Source: Benzoatithermus sp963720725 (lineage in GTDB: Bacteria > Pseudomonadota > Alphaproteobacteria > Geminicoccales > Geminicoccaceae). Taken from it: a DNA stretch of 64,000 nt. Every line of letters starts with the position of its first letter. Positions within the stretch are counted from its first letter, which is position 1. Positions 27,701 through 36,712 of the stretch are shown here, piece after piece. The stretch lies in assembly GCA_963720725.1 (NCBI GenBank), contig CAVRGN010000003.1, positions 434,001-498,000 of the forward strand. Direction: 5' to 3'. Made by a program: the position numbers and the translations under genes. The notes below the pieces were generated by a model, which worked only from the letters and a program-made list of their open reading frames with translations, made no database searches and was not told the origin of the DNA.

Positions 27701-27761
27701 GTCACCGCCCTGGGTAACATGGGCGTGACACAGCGACAAGCGGAGGGGCCGCCACGCTCGG

Positions 27762-28067
27762 CTAGGCTGGCGCCTCTCCGGCCAGCAATGCCGCCACGAT
27801 CGCGTGCCGTTCCGCGGCCAAGTCGCCATTGCCCACCAGCCGGCCGGCGCGGCGGTACCAGTAGGCGGCGTTGCCGAGGTCGCCTTCGACCCGGTGCAGA
27901 TGTGCGTGCACCCAGTCGTGCGCGGGGTCGCCCTCCCGCGCCTGGACGATCTCGTGGGCGGCATCCCACTCGCCCCGCGCGGCATGCCACAGCGCCGCCA
28001 GCGGCGGAGAGAGCCCGGGCGGAGGCGAGGGTGCGCCGAGGCTGGCGGTGAAGGCGGCTTGATCCAT
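27762..28067 (-). CDS. Conserved small hypothetical protein
   Basis: A 101-residue soluble protein from ATG 28067. The stretch WHAARGEWDAAHEIVQ followed by DWVHAHLHRVEGDLGNAAYW and YRRAGRL recurs in alphaproteobacterial hypothetical proteins. The helical pattern with W/H/Y at regular spacing resembles a TPR-like hairpin. No function known. It follows the exported protein gene (28082) by about 14 bases, so the two probably share a transcript. Confidence 0.7.
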   Translation of the reverse strand: MDQAAFTASLGAPSPPPGLSPPLAALWHAARGEWDAAHEIVQAREGDPAHDWVHAHLHRVEGDLGNAAYWYRRAGRLVGNGDLAAERHAIVAALLAGEAPA

Positions 28068-28081
28068 GCGACCATCCTTTC

Positions 28082-28720
28082 TCAATCGGGCGCCAGCGGT
28101 TGCCACAAGTCCTTGTCCACCATCTGCCCGGAGCTGTCCTCGATTGCCCAGCGCAGCACCTCCTCGACCGGTACCCCGGCGCGCACGGCGCGGAACGTGA
28201 GGGCTTCGGCCAAGGGCGCGTCGGCGCCACGGGCCAGCTCGACAAGGTCGAGCCTCCACGCACCCTGCTCGCGGCGCAGCACGAGACGCACCGGCACCGG
28301 CTCGCCGGCGCGCTCGGCCCGAAGCACGGTCGTGTCACCGCTCGGCGCGACCTCGGCCACGCCCAGGACGGCCAGCGGCTTGGGGCTGGTCCATTCCTCC
28401 TCGACCGCGAGCCGGATCAGATCGGCGCCCGAAAGCGGGCGCAGTTCCTCCGCGGTGAATTCGTGGCGCAGGCGCAGCACCGCCAGCCGGTCGGCCATGG
28501 GCAAGGCGGCGACCCTGTCGGCCGGGGCGGAGAGCGCGAGGTCGCGCAACTCCTCCTCGCGCCCGAGGCTCCCCGCCGTGACCAGTGCCACCGCCGCGGC
28601 GCCGTCGCGTGCTTGCAGCGCCGCGACGTAGCGGGCGAAGGCGTCGGCTGGCCCGGCGTCGGCGCGCGCCGGCAGGGCCACCACCAGAAGAACCAGCAAC
28701 TTTCGCCAGAAGCGTCGCAA
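28082..28720 (-). CDS. Exported hypothetical protein
   Basis: About 212 residues from TTG 28720, chosen because GGAG lies six bases upstream and a signal peptide results (RRFWRKLLVLLVVALPARADA). The mature part has an alpha-helical N-terminal half (AFARYVAALQARDGAAAVALV) and a beta half (TTVLRAERAGEPVPVRLVLR), like an NTF2/Tim44-type stress-response domain. Periplasmic, unknown function. Divergent from the methyltransferase gene at 28792. Confidence 0.65.
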   Translation of the reverse strand: MRRFWRKLLVLLVVALPARADAGPADAFARYVAALQARDGAAAVALVTAGSLGREEELRDLALSAPADRVAALPMADRLAVLRLRHEFTAEELRPLSGADLIRLAVEEEWTSPKPLAVLGVAEVAPSGDTTVLRAERAGEPVPVRLVLRREQGAWRLDLVELARGADAPLAEALTFRAVRAGVPVEEVLRWAIEDSSGQMVDKDLWQPLAPD

Positions 28721-28791
28721 CGCATTCTCCGCTTGCGCCCGGTGCCGGCAACATGGCCCATCGGCCGGAGCCGCGCATCGGGGAGGACGGC

Positions 28792-29622
28792 ATGAGCGCG
28801 TCATCGACCTTCACCGCCACCGACGGTGGCGCCTATGAGCTGGTCATGGGCCGCTGGAGCCGGAAGCTGGCCGAGCTGCTCTTGGACTTCGCCGGCGCGG
28901 TCGACGGCGACTGCCTCGATCTCGGCTGCGGCACGGGGCACCTCGCGGCCGCCATCCTGGGCCGGACACCGACCGCCCGGGTCAGGGGAATCGACTTCTC
29001 GCCGGCCTATGTCGCGCACGCGCAGGCGCGGTCCGACATCGCGGGCGCCGAGTTCCGCGTCGGCGACGCCTGCGACCTGCCGTTCGCGGACGGCAGCTTC
29101 GACCGCGTGCTCTCCCTGTTGATGCTGCACTTCGTGCCGCGTGCGCACCATGCCGTCGCCGAGATGCGGCGCGTGACGCGGCCGGGGGGCATGGCGGCGG
29201 CGACGGTTTGGGACGCACGCGGCGGAATGGTGGCCAACCGGATGTTCTTCGACACCGCGGCCATGCTCGACCCGGCGGCCGAGGCGCTCCGGGCGCAGAA
29301 CTATGTCCGGCCGATGACCCGGCCGGGCGAACTCGGCGCAGCCTGGCGCGCCGCCGGGTTCCTGGACGTCGCGGAGGCCTATCTCACGATCCGCATGGAG
29401 TTCGCCGAGTTCGAGGATTTCTGGAGCCCCTATCTCGGCGGCCAGGGACCCGGCGGCGCCTACGTCGCCGGCCTTGATCCAGCCGCCCGGGAACGGCTGA
29501 AGGAGCATGTGCGCCGCGCCTATCTCGACGGCGAGCCGGACGGCCCGCGCGCTTATGCCTGCAGCGCATGGGCGGTGCGGGGCGTGGCGCCGCGGCTGGA
29601 CCCGGCTGGCGCCAACGGCTAG
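28792..29622 (+). CDS. Class I SAM-dependent methyltransferase
   Basis: A 276-residue Methyltransf_11/25-type enzyme. Motif I is CLDLGCGTGHLAAAI, motif II region RGIDFSPAYVAHA, acidic loop GDACDLPFADGSFDRVLSLL, and GGMAAATVWD. ATG 28792 follows GGGGAGGACGG. Substrate unknown; no neighbouring pathway helps. It ends 29 bases before purD. Confidence 0.85.
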   Translation: MSASSTFTATDGGAYELVMGRWSRKLAELLLDFAGAVDGDCLDLGCGTGHLAAAILGRTPTARVRGIDFSPAYVAHAQARSDIAGAEFRVGDACDLPFADGSFDRVLSLLMLHFVPRAHHAVAEMRRVTRPGGMAAATVWDARGGMVANRMFFDTAAMLDPAAEALRAQNYVRPMTRPGELGAAWRAAGFLDVAEAYLTIRMEFAEFEDFWSPYLGGQGPGGAYVAGLDPAARERLKEHVRRAYLDGEPDGPRAYACSAWAVRGVAPRLDPAGANG

Positions 29623-29651
29623 GCGCTCGGCGGAGCGGTGAGGATTTCGGC

Positions 29652-30926
29652 ATGAAGGTTCTGGTGGTGGGCGGCGGCGGCCGCGAGCACGCGCTGTGCT
29701 GGGCGCTCGGCGCCTCGCCGCTGGTCGAGACGGTGCTGTGCGCGCCCGGCAATGCCGGGATCGCCGAGATCGCCCGATGCCGGGCGGTCGCGGCCGACGA
29801 CCTCGACGGGCTGGTGGCGCTGGCGCAGGCGGAGCAGGTCGGCCTCGTGGTGGTCGGTCCGGAGGTGCCGCTGGTCCTCGGGCTCGTCGACCGGCTCCAG
29901 GCCGCCGGCATCAGAGCCTTCGGACCGAGCGCCGCGGCGGCGCGGCTCGAGGGGTCCAAGGCCTTCACCAAGTCCTTCTGCGCCCGCCACGGCATCCCGA
30001 CTGCCGCCTCGCGCACGTTCGGGCCGGAGGAGCGCGCGGCGGCGCACGGGCACGTCCGCGCGCGAGGCGCCCCGATCGTGGTCAAGGCCGACGGGCTCGC
30101 GGCCGGGAAGGGGGTGGTGGTCGCGACGACGGTCGAGGAGGCGGTGGCCGCGGTCGATTCCGGCGAAGGGACGCTCGTGATCGAGGAGTTTCTCGACGGC
30201 GAGGAGGCGAGCCTGTTCGCGCTGTGCGACGGGACCACCGCGCTGGAGATCGGCACCGCCCAGGACCACAAGCGCGCCTTCGATGGCGATCTCGGACCCA
30301 ATACCGGCGGCATGGGCGCCTACAGCCCGGCGCCGAGGCTCGACACGGCCATGGTCGAGCGGGTCATGGCCGAGATCGTGCGGCCGACCTTGCGCGGCAT
30401 GGCGGAGGAGGGCGCGCCCTTCACCGGCATTCTCTATGCGGGGCTGATGCTGACCGCATCCGGGCCGAAGCTGATCGAGTACAATGTCCGCTTCGGGGAT
30501 CCGGAATGCCAGGCGGTGCTACCGCGGCTGATGACAGATCTGGCCCAGCTGATGCTGGGTGCGGTCGACGGGGTGCTGGAGCACATGGATCTGCGGTGGC
30601 GGCCCGTGCACGCGCTCACCGTGGTCCTCGCGGCCAAGGGCTATCCGGGCACCTACCGGTCCGGCAGCGAGATCCGGGGCGTGGAGGCATTGGCAGGCGA
30701 CCCCGACCTGCCTGTGTTCCATGCCGGGACCCGACGCGACGCCGAGGGCCGGCTGCTCGCGGCCGGCGGTCGCGTGCTGAACGTCACGGGGCTCGGCGCC
30801 ACACTCGCCGCGGCGCAGGCACGGGCTTACGCCGCGGTCGACCGGATCGACTGGCCGGAGGGCTTCTGCCGCCACGACATCGGCTGGCGCGCCCTGGGCT
30901 TGCCAGCGGACGGCGCACCCCTATGA
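29652..30926 (+). CDS. purD: Phosphoribosylamine-glycine ligase PurD
   Basis: A 424-residue GAR synthetase, second step of purine synthesis. Starts KVLVVGGGGREHALCW. ATP-grasp motifs include PSAAAARLEGSKAFTKSF, KADGLAAGKGVVVA, IEEFLDGEEASLFALCDG and LGPNTGGMGAYSPAP; YNVRFGDPECQAVLPRL holds the metal-binding residues. Normal length, ATG 29652. Confidence 0.97.
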   Translation: MKVLVVGGGGREHALCWALGASPLVETVLCAPGNAGIAEIARCRAVAADDLDGLVALAQAEQVGLVVVGPEVPLVLGLVDRLQAAGIRAFGPSAAAARLEGSKAFTKSFCARHGIPTAASRTFGPEERAAAHGHVRARGAPIVVKADGLAAGKGVVVATTVEEAVAAVDSGEGTLVIEEFLDGEEASLFALCDGTTALEIGTAQDHKRAFDGDLGPNTGGMGAYSPAPRLDTAMVERVMAEIVRPTLRGMAEEGAPFTGILYAGLMLTASGPKLIEYNVRFGDPECQAVLPRLMTDLAQLMLGAVDGVLEHMDLRWRPVHALTVVLAAKGYPGTYRSGSEIRGVEALAGDPDLPVFHAGTRRDAEGRLLAAGGRVLNVTGLGATLAAAQARAYAAVDRIDWPEGFCRHDIGWRALGLPADGAPL

Positions 30927-30966
30927 TCCGCCCCCAGCCTCGACCGTTCGCTTGCCGGAATCCCGC

Positions 30967-31549
30967 ATGCCCGCACCCTCGATGAACCCGACCTTTGCTG
31001 ATCGCCTCTGGCCAACGGCAGCGGGTCGCGGCGTCCTGCGCGCCTTGGCGCTGGCCCTGTTCGGCAGCCTGCTGTTGTGGGCGTCGGCCAAGGTCCAGGT
31101 GCCGTTCTACCCCGTGCCGATGACCTTCCAGACGGCAGTGATCCTGCTGATCGGCGTCGCCTACGGTCCGCGGCTGGGGGTGGCCACCGTGCTGCTCTAC
31201 CTGGCCGAGGGCGCCGTCGGCCTGCCGGTGTTCGCCGGCACGCCGGAGCGCGGGATCGGGCTCGCCTACATGGCCGGCCCAACCGGCGGCTATCTCCTCG
31301 GCTTCGTGTTGGCCGCCGGCATCGCCGGGTGGGCGGCGGAGCGCTCGCGACACTGGCTGACGACGGCGCTCGGCCTGCTCGTCGCCCTGGCGACCATCCA
31401 CCTGCTCGGGTTCGCCTGGCTGGCCACTACTGATCGGCCCGCAGAAGGCGGTGACGTTGGGCGTGCTGCCCTTCCTCCTCGGTGATCTGGTCAAGGTCAC
31501 GCTGGTCGCTGCCGCCACCGAGGCCGGGTTGAGGCGCCTGCGAGGCTGA
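30967..31549 (+). CDS. bioY: Biotin transporter BioY, frameshifted near the 3' end
   Basis: Substrate-binding S component of an ECF-type biotin importer. Family signatures: VQVPFYPVPMTFQTAVILLI, LYLAEGAVGLPVFAG and GPTGGYLLGFVLAAGIAGW. The frame breaks after FAWLAT near 31427-31430. Removing one base restores LIGPQKAVTLGVLPFLLGDL and KVTLVAAATEAGLRRLRG before TGA 31547-31549, giving 193 residues. Read literally, it ends about 39 residues early in a basic tail (stop 31485). No bioMN genes are visible. Confidence 0.85.
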
Positions 31550-31552
31550 GCC

Positions 31553-32518
31553 CTGAGCCGAATTCGGGCGCCGGACGCCGGCGCCATCGCGGAGGCCGCC
31601 CGGATCCTGCGCCGCGGCGGCCTCGTCGCGTTCCCGACCGAGACCGTCTACGGATTGGGTGGGGTGGCGACGTTCGACGGTGCCGTGGAGCGCATCTACG
31701 CCGCCAAAGGCCGGCCGCCGCACAATCCTCTGATCGTCCATGTCGCCGATCTGGCCGGGGCCAAGGCCTTCGCCCGGCTCGACGATCGCGCTTTGGCGGC
31801 AGCCGGCGCCTTCTGGCCCGGGCCGCTGACCTTGGTGTTGTCGCAAATCGCGGCATCGCCCTTGTCGCGCCTGGCCACTTCCGGTCTCGACACCGTAGCC
31901 GTTCGCATGCCGGCGCACCCGGTGGCGCGGGCGCTGCTCGAGGCAGCGGCTCTGCCGGTCGCCGCGCCCAGCGCCAACCCGTCCGGCCTGGTCAGCCCGA
32001 CCACGGCCGCCCATGTCGCCAGCGATTTCGGGAGTGCCGTCGACCTGATCCTCGACGGTGGGCCGTGTCCGGTGGGCGTGGAAAGCACCGTCCTCGACCT
32101 GAGCACGCCCAGGCCCACCCTGCTCCGCCCCGGTGGACTCGACCGCGCGGCGCTGGAGCGGCTGCTTGGTCCCCTGGCCGAGGCCGTGGAGGCGACCGCC
32201 CCGCGCGGTCCGGGCCAGCTCGCGAGCCACTACGCGCCGCGCCTGCCGCTGCGGCTCGATGCAACCGAAGTCGCAGCCGACGAGGCGCTGCTGGCGTTCG
32301 GTCCCAACCCGCCGAAGGGCGGATTACGCGAAAGGAATCTCAGCCCCACCGGCGATCTGGGCGAGGCCGCGCGCAATCTGTTCGCCATGCTCCGCGAACT
32401 CGACGCCAGCGGTGCGGTGAGGATCGCCGTGATGCCGATTCCGCACCGGGGCTTGGGTGAGGCCGTATGCGACCGATTGCGCCGGGCCGCGGCACCTAGG
32501 CCCGGGCGAGTGCCATGA
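31553..32518 (+). CDS. L-threonylcarbamoyladenylate synthase (Sua5/TsaC), probable CTG start
   Basis: Makes threonylcarbamoyl-AMP for tRNA t6A. Motifs: GGLVAFPTETVYGLGG, YAAKGRPPHNPLIVHV (KxR), FWPGPLTLVL and AAPSANPSGLVSPTT; a C-terminal Sua5 domain follows (GQLASHYAPRLPLRL). In this frame no ATG, GTG or TTG lies between the bioY stop (31547-31549) and the essential VAFPTETVYG block. CTG 31553 has GAGG seven bases upstream and lies 3 bases after the bioY stop, so coupled CTG initiation is likely. ATG-like later starts would delete the active site. 321 residues. Confidence 0.85.
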   Translation: MSRIRAPDAGAIAEAARILRRGGLVAFPTETVYGLGGVATFDGAVERIYAAKGRPPHNPLIVHVADLAGAKAFARLDDRALAAAGAFWPGPLTLVLSQIAASPLSRLATSGLDTVAVRMPAHPVARALLEAAALPVAAPSANPSGLVSPTTAAHVASDFGSAVDLILDGGPCPVGVESTVLDLSTPRPTLLRPGGLDRAALERLLGPLAEAVEATAPRGPGQLASHYAPRLPLRLDATEVAADEALLAFGPNPPKGGLRERNLSPTGDLGEAARNLFAMLRELDASGAVRIAVMPIPHRGLGEAVCDRLRRAAAPRPGRVP

Positions 32519-33212
32519 AGTTGCGGTAGAGGCGCTCGGCGGCGGCGACAAAGCCATCCATGTGCGGCTCGGCTTCGGCCGCTAGGCGGGCGAGCGCACC
32601 CTCGCCGCGCACCGCCGCCAGCGCGGCCTCGTAGGCTGGGATCGCACCCCAGGCCGGAATCGTCTCGGGTTCGAGCTCGACATGGTACTGCAGCCCGTAG
32701 GCGTGCGGCCCGATGCGCTGCGCCTGACAGCCGCAGACGGCAGAGCTCGCCAGGACCACGGCGTCTTGCGGCGGCTGGGCCACCTTCACGGAATGCCACT
32801 GCAGACAGGGCTGCCGGTCGGGCAGTCCGGCGAACAGGGGATCGGCCCGGCCCGATAGGGTCAGCTCGACCTCCAGAATACCGACCTCGGGCGGCCGTTG
32901 CGGGCCGCAGGTACCGCCCAGGGCGTCGGCCAAGAGCTGGTGGCCCAGACAGATGCCGAGGAAGGGCCGCCGCATCTCGCGTACCCAGTGCCGGATCGCC
33001 GCTTTCTCGGGTACCAGCCAGGGATGCTCGTCGACGTCCCACACGTCCATCGGTCCGCCCATGACCCAGAGCTGGTCGTAATCTTCGAGCGGCGGAATCG
33101 GCTGGCCCTCGTCCAGTTCCACGCCGTCCCAGGCGATCCCTTCGGCAGCGAGGAACCGGCGCAGCACGCCCGGATGCTCGACCGCCAGATGCTGGAAGAC
33201 CAGGATTCGCAT
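32496..33212 (-). CDS. Type 1 glutamine amidotransferase (GMP synthase-like)
   Basis: A 238-residue class I GATase with the catalytic triad: FLGICLGHQLLADALGG (Cys nucleophile) and YGLQYHVELEPE (HxE). The oxyanion-region motif is LWVMGGPMDVWD. Stand-alone enzymes of this type hydrolyse glutamine or gamma-glutamyl compounds; the partner is unknown. The 3' end overlaps the convergent Sua5/TsaC gene by 23 bases. The start lies 10 bases after the apparent stop of the EamA gene in the same direction. Confidence 0.88.
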   Translation of the reverse strand: MRILVFQHLAVEHPGVLRRFLAAEGIAWDGVELDEGQPIPPLEDYDQLWVMGGPMDVWDVDEHPWLVPEKAAIRHWVREMRRPFLGICLGHQLLADALGGTCGPQRPPEVGILEVELTLSGRADPLFAGLPDRQPCLQWHSVKVAQPPQDAVVLASSAVCGCQAQRIGPHAYGLQYHVELEPETIPAWGAIPAYEAALAAVRGEGALARLAAEAEPHMDGFVAAAERLYRNFMALARA

Positions 33213-33221
33213 GGATGCCCC

Positions 33222-34173
33222 CTACCGCTCCGCCCGCCGGCCAGACGGCCAGGCTCGAGCCGGCCCATCGAAGCAGGCGGCCATCGACGGCTGCAAGCCC
33301 CATCGCGATCAGCGCCATTCCCAGGAGCTGGAGCGGCTGCAGCCGCTCGCCCAAAAAGGTCGTCCCGAGCAGGACGGCACTGACCGGGATGAGGAAGGTC
33401 ACGAGCAGCAGATTGCTGGCGCCGGCGGCCGCGAGGATACGGAAGTAGAGAATATAGGCCGCAGCCGTCGACAGTGAGGCAAGGCCGAGAACCGCGGCCC
33501 AGGTCTCCACTCCAGGGGAAACGAGCTGCCATGGACGGTCCACCAGCAGAGCGATCGGCAAGAGCAGCGCCGCCGAGACCGTGACCTGGCCAGCGGCGGT
33601 CTGAAGGGGTGGCACGCCGAGCAGCTGGAAGCGGCGGCCGAACAGTCCGGCGCAGGCATAGGAGAGCGCGGCCGCGAGACAGGCCAGCTGGGCCAGTGGG
33701 CTGGCGTCGCCACCGGCCATGGTGGCGGGGCCGATCATGATCGCGACGCCTGCCAAGCCGGCAAGCACTCCCGCCAAGCGGTTGGTGGTCATCCGCTCGT
33801 CGTGCGTGACGAAATGGGCGAGGAGCACCGTCGCCAGCGGGGTGGTGGCATTGATGATCGCTGCAAGCCCACTGCCGATCTGGGTCTGTCCCCAGACGAT
33901 CAGCGAGAACGGCACGACGTTGTTGAGCACGCTCATACCCGCCAGCGCCCGCCAGATCCTCGGCGCCCGCGGCATCGCGAGGCCGGCCAAGCGCACCGCC
34001 AGCAGCAGGATAGCGGCGGCGATGCCTACACGCAGGGCAACGATGCTGAGCGGTGGCAGCTCGCGCACCGCAACCGCAGTGAAGAAGAACGACCCGCCCC
34101 AGAGCAGAGAAAGGGTCAGCAGCATGGCCCAGACGAGCGGCCCCATGCCGCGACTGGTGATATGGTGCATCAT
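33222..34173 (-). CDS. EamA/DMT family transporter, 3' frame disturbed
   Basis: A drug/metabolite transporter with about ten helices in two EamA repeats: LSLLWGGSFFFTAVAVRELP, LNNVVPFSLIVWGQTQIGSG, then LSYACAGLFGRRF and FLIPVSAVLLGTTFLGERLQ. Start ATG 34173 or 34170. In its own frame there is no stop after the last helix (DGRLLRW), and translation would run through the GATase gene in another frame to 32230. Removing one base restores TAG at 33222-33224, ten bases before the GATase ATG, giving ~316 residues, the normal size. That arrangement is taken as ancestral. Confidence 0.8.
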
Positions 34174-34249
34174 CCGGATCCTCGCCGCGACTCTCGCCCG
34201 GTTGTCGGCCGAGGATCCGGTGGATGCAGCCCGGTTCTTGCGGTCTCCC

Positions 34250-34453
34250 TCAGCGGCGCCAGAACGGCTTGTAGCCTTCCCGCCAGGCATCGGCCGGGCT
34301 CAGGCCGATATCCTTGAGCAACTTGTCGTCCAGCGCCAACAGCGCACGACGCTGGTTGCGCCGTTCCGCCCAGCGCGCCAGCGTGGTGAAGAGGCCTGGA
34401 CGACGGGAGGCAGGTGAACGCGTTGCGGCTGGAGAATGGTGCAGGGCAATCAT
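34250..34453 (-). CDS. DUF1127 small protein
   Basis: A 67-residue basic protein from ATG 34453 with AAGGAG seven bases upstream. The C-terminus carries the DUF1127 signature (RRALLALDDKLLKDIGLSPADAWREG). Family members in alphaproteobacteria are small Arg-rich proteins linked to sRNA maturation and phosphate or carbon metabolism in Agrobacterium and Rhodobacter. AGGCCAAGTCGGCCT, an inverted repeat upstream (about 34498-34512), might be a regulatory hairpin. Confidence 0.9.
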   Translation of the reverse strand: MIALHHSPAATRSPASRRPGLFTTLARWAERRNQRRALLALDDKLLKDIGLSPADAWREGYKPFWRR

Positions 34454-34577
34454 GTCCGGCTCCTTGTTCGCGTGGTGGCGAGCGGACAATTAGCGTTAGG
34501 CCAAGTCGGCCTCAAACGATCAGATCTGGGGGTTAGAGATAGCGGAGCTTAGCCTGATCGCCGTTGCCGACGCTCGG

Positions 34578-35354
34578 CTAGTCGCTGAGCGCTTCGGCCA
34601 GCAGGACCCGGAATGCTTCCGGCTGTTCGGCGTGCGGCCAGTGGCCGGCCTTCGGCACCGCCGTCAGCCGCAGATCGGGGAAATGGCGGCGAAGCGCCTC
34701 CTCGCCCTTCGCATCCACATAGTCGGATTCTGCGCCGCGCAGGCAGCGGGTGGGCCCGGCGAAGCGGCGATCCGGCGAACACGGAAATCCGCTCAACTCG
34801 GGCATGGCACGCAGGAGCACGGCCAAGTTGGGCTGCCAGGCGAGCCTGCCGTTCCCGGTCGCGAGATTCTGCATCAGAAAGGCGCGCATGGCAGGCTCGG
34901 GAATCGTGGAAGCAAGAGCGGCATCGACGTCGCTTCGCCGCACCGGCGGCGACAGATCCGCGGCCTGCATCGCCCGGATGAAATGCTCGTAGCCTCGCGC
35001 GTAGACCACCGGTGCGATGTCGACGACGATCAGGCGGCTCACCAGCTCCGGTCGCGCGAGCGCCAGCGTCATCGCGACCTTGCCGCCCATGCTGTGGCCG
35101 ATGAGTGTGACCGGTCCGGCAGCCTCGCGCTCGATCAGTCCGGCTACGTCCCGCGCCATGGCGGCGTAGTTCATTTCCTCCGACCAGGGGGACGTCCCGT
35201 GGTTGCGCAGGTCCGCCAGCATAATCGCATGGCTCGCCTCCAGGGCGCGGCCGATCCCCAGCAGGTTCCGGGAGCGGCCCAGCAGACCGTGCAGGGCGAC
35301 GACAGGCGGGCCATGGCCGAGCCGGGTGGCGGCAAGCTCCAGCGTTCCGCTCAC
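34578..35354 (-). CDS. Alpha/beta-fold hydrolase (YbfF-like)
   Basis: A 258-residue esterase-type hydrolase. HGLLGRSRNLLGIG is the oxyanion loop, DLRNHGTSPW follows, GHSMGGKVAMTLA holds the nucleophile, and AGHWPHAEQPEAF the catalytic His. YbfF-type esterases share the DLRNHG motif. GTG 35354 overlaps the stop of cfa by four bases, so it is translationally coupled to the lipid-modifying enzyme. Substrate unknown. Confidence 0.88.
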   Translation of the reverse strand: MSGTLELAATRLGHGPPVVALHGLLGRSRNLLGIGRALEASHAIMLADLRNHGTSPWSEEMNYAAMARDVAGLIEREAAGPVTLIGHSMGGKVAMTLALARPELVSRLIVVDIAPVVYARGYEHFIRAMQAADLSPPVRRSDVDAALASTIPEPAMRAFLMQNLATGNGRLAWQPNLAVLLRAMPELSGFPCSPDRRFAGPTRCLRGAESDYVDAKGEEALRRHFPDLRLTAVPKAGHWPHAEQPEAFRVLLAEALSD

Positions 35355-36589
35355 GCCGCCGCCTGCCGGGCCGGCGGGACCGACTGCCGCTCCTCCTCGA
35401 GCATGTAATCGCGCACGAGCGGCAGCGCATGGCGGTCGGAGGTGAGCTGGATCTGGAAGTTCATGCCGTCCTGCACACGGAAGAACACCTCCGACGCGGC
35501 GAGGTAGTACTCCCACATGCGGCAGAAACGCTGATCGTAGAGAGCCGCGGCCCGGTCGCGGTTGGCGAGGAAGCGCTCGCGCCACTGGCGCAGCGTTTGC
35601 GCGTAGTGCAGGCGCAGGATCTCGATGTCGGCAGCCCAGAGGCCGCTGCGCTCGATCGCCGGCAGCACCTCCGACAGGGCGGGGATGTAGCCGCCGGGAA
35701 AGATGTACTTGCGGATCCAGGCATTGGTGTAGCTGGGCCCGGCCATCCGCCCGATCGAGTGCACCAGGGCCACGCCGTCGGGCGCCAGCCGGGCCTTGAT
35801 CCGCTGGAACAGCAATTCGTAGAATGCGAGGCCGACATGCTCGAGCATGCCGATCGACACCAGACGGTCGTAGCGCCCCTCGACCTCCCGGTAGTCGCGG
35901 TGAAGCAGGCGGACCCGGTTCGCCAGCCCGAGCTCGGCGGCGCGGGCATTGCCCCACTCCACCTGCTCCCGCGACAAGGTCACGCCGGTCACGTCGACGT
36001 CGTAGCGGCGTGCCAGATAGAGCGCGAGGCTGCCCCAACCGCAGCCGAAATCGAGCACGCGCATGCCCGGCTGCAGCCGGAGCTTGGCCGCAACGTGCCG
36101 CTCCTTGAGCCGCTGCGCCGTCTCCAGCTCCTCGGTCCCTGTGGGGTGGTAGGCGCAAGTGTATTGGCGCTCGCCGTCGAGGAAGAGCGCATAGAGATCG
36201 CCCGAAAGATCGTAGTGATGGGCGACGTTGCGGCTCGAGCGGGCTCTGCTGTTGTACTGGTGGAGGCGTCGCAGCAGATGCTCCCAGGCACTTGCCCATG
36301 GAACAGCGCCCCAGCCCGGGCGACCGTTCTGAAGATTGTCGGCGGCGAGGTGGAGGAAGTCGTAGATGTCGCCCTCCTCGACGAGGATGCGGCCGTCCAT
36401 GTAGCCCTCGCCCAGCGCCAGTGCGGGGTTGAGCAGCAGGCGTCGTCCGGTCGCTGCATCCGCCAGACGGACCACCACCCGTCGCCCCCCTGGGGCGCCA
36501 TAGCGGGTTCGCCGGCCCGTATGGTCGATCAGCTCGAGTTCGCCCGAGGTGAATACTCGCCTGAACAGTGCTTCGACCAACATGCCCAT
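35351..36589 (-). CDS. cfa: Cyclopropane-fatty-acyl-phospholipid synthase
   Basis: A 412-residue Cfa-family enzyme that methylenates unsaturated phospholipid acyl chains with SAM. An N-terminal lipid-binding domain (ALGEGYMDGRILVEEGDIYD) precedes NVAHHYDLSGDLYALFLD, SAM motif VLDFGCGWGSLALYLA, GVTLSREQVEWG, and the catalytic region VSIGMLEHVG with IRKYIFPGGYIPAL. Stop overlaps the hydrolase start. It lies 123 bases downstream of the Alg44-like gene, so operon membership there is possible but not shown. Confidence 0.94.
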   Translation of the reverse strand: MGMLVEALFRRVFTSGELELIDHTGRRTRYGAPGGRRVVVRLADAATGRRLLLNPALALGEGYMDGRILVEEGDIYDFLHLAADNLQNGRPGWGAVPWASAWEHLLRRLHQYNSRARSSRNVAHHYDLSGDLYALFLDGERQYTCAYHPTGTEELETAQRLKERHVAAKLRLQPGMRVLDFGCGWGSLALYLARRYDVDVTGVTLSREQVEWGNARAAELGLANRVRLLHRDYREVEGRYDRLVSIGMLEHVGLAFYELLFQRIKARLAPDGVALVHSIGRMAGPSYTNAWIRKYIFPGGYIPALSEVLPAIERSGLWAADIEILRLHYAQTLRQWRERFLANRDRAAALYDQRFCRMWEYYLAASEVFFRVQDGMNFQIQLTSDRHALPLVRDYMLEEERQSVPPARQAAA

Positions 36590-36712
36590 CCGCGGCGGTC
36601 CGCGTCCCCTCCGGCTAACGGGTAAGTTCCTGCAAAGCTGGACTTTAGCCCGTTGGCCGGCGCGGGCAACTCCCTGCCGTGCGGGTCCGCTGCGATCCGC
36701 CGCAGCCGGGGC

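Noticed and set aside
34498..34512. AGGCC-GGCCT inverted repeat as a terminator
   Set aside because: No T tract follows, and it lies upstream of the DUF1127 gene; a regulatory hairpin is only a possibility.
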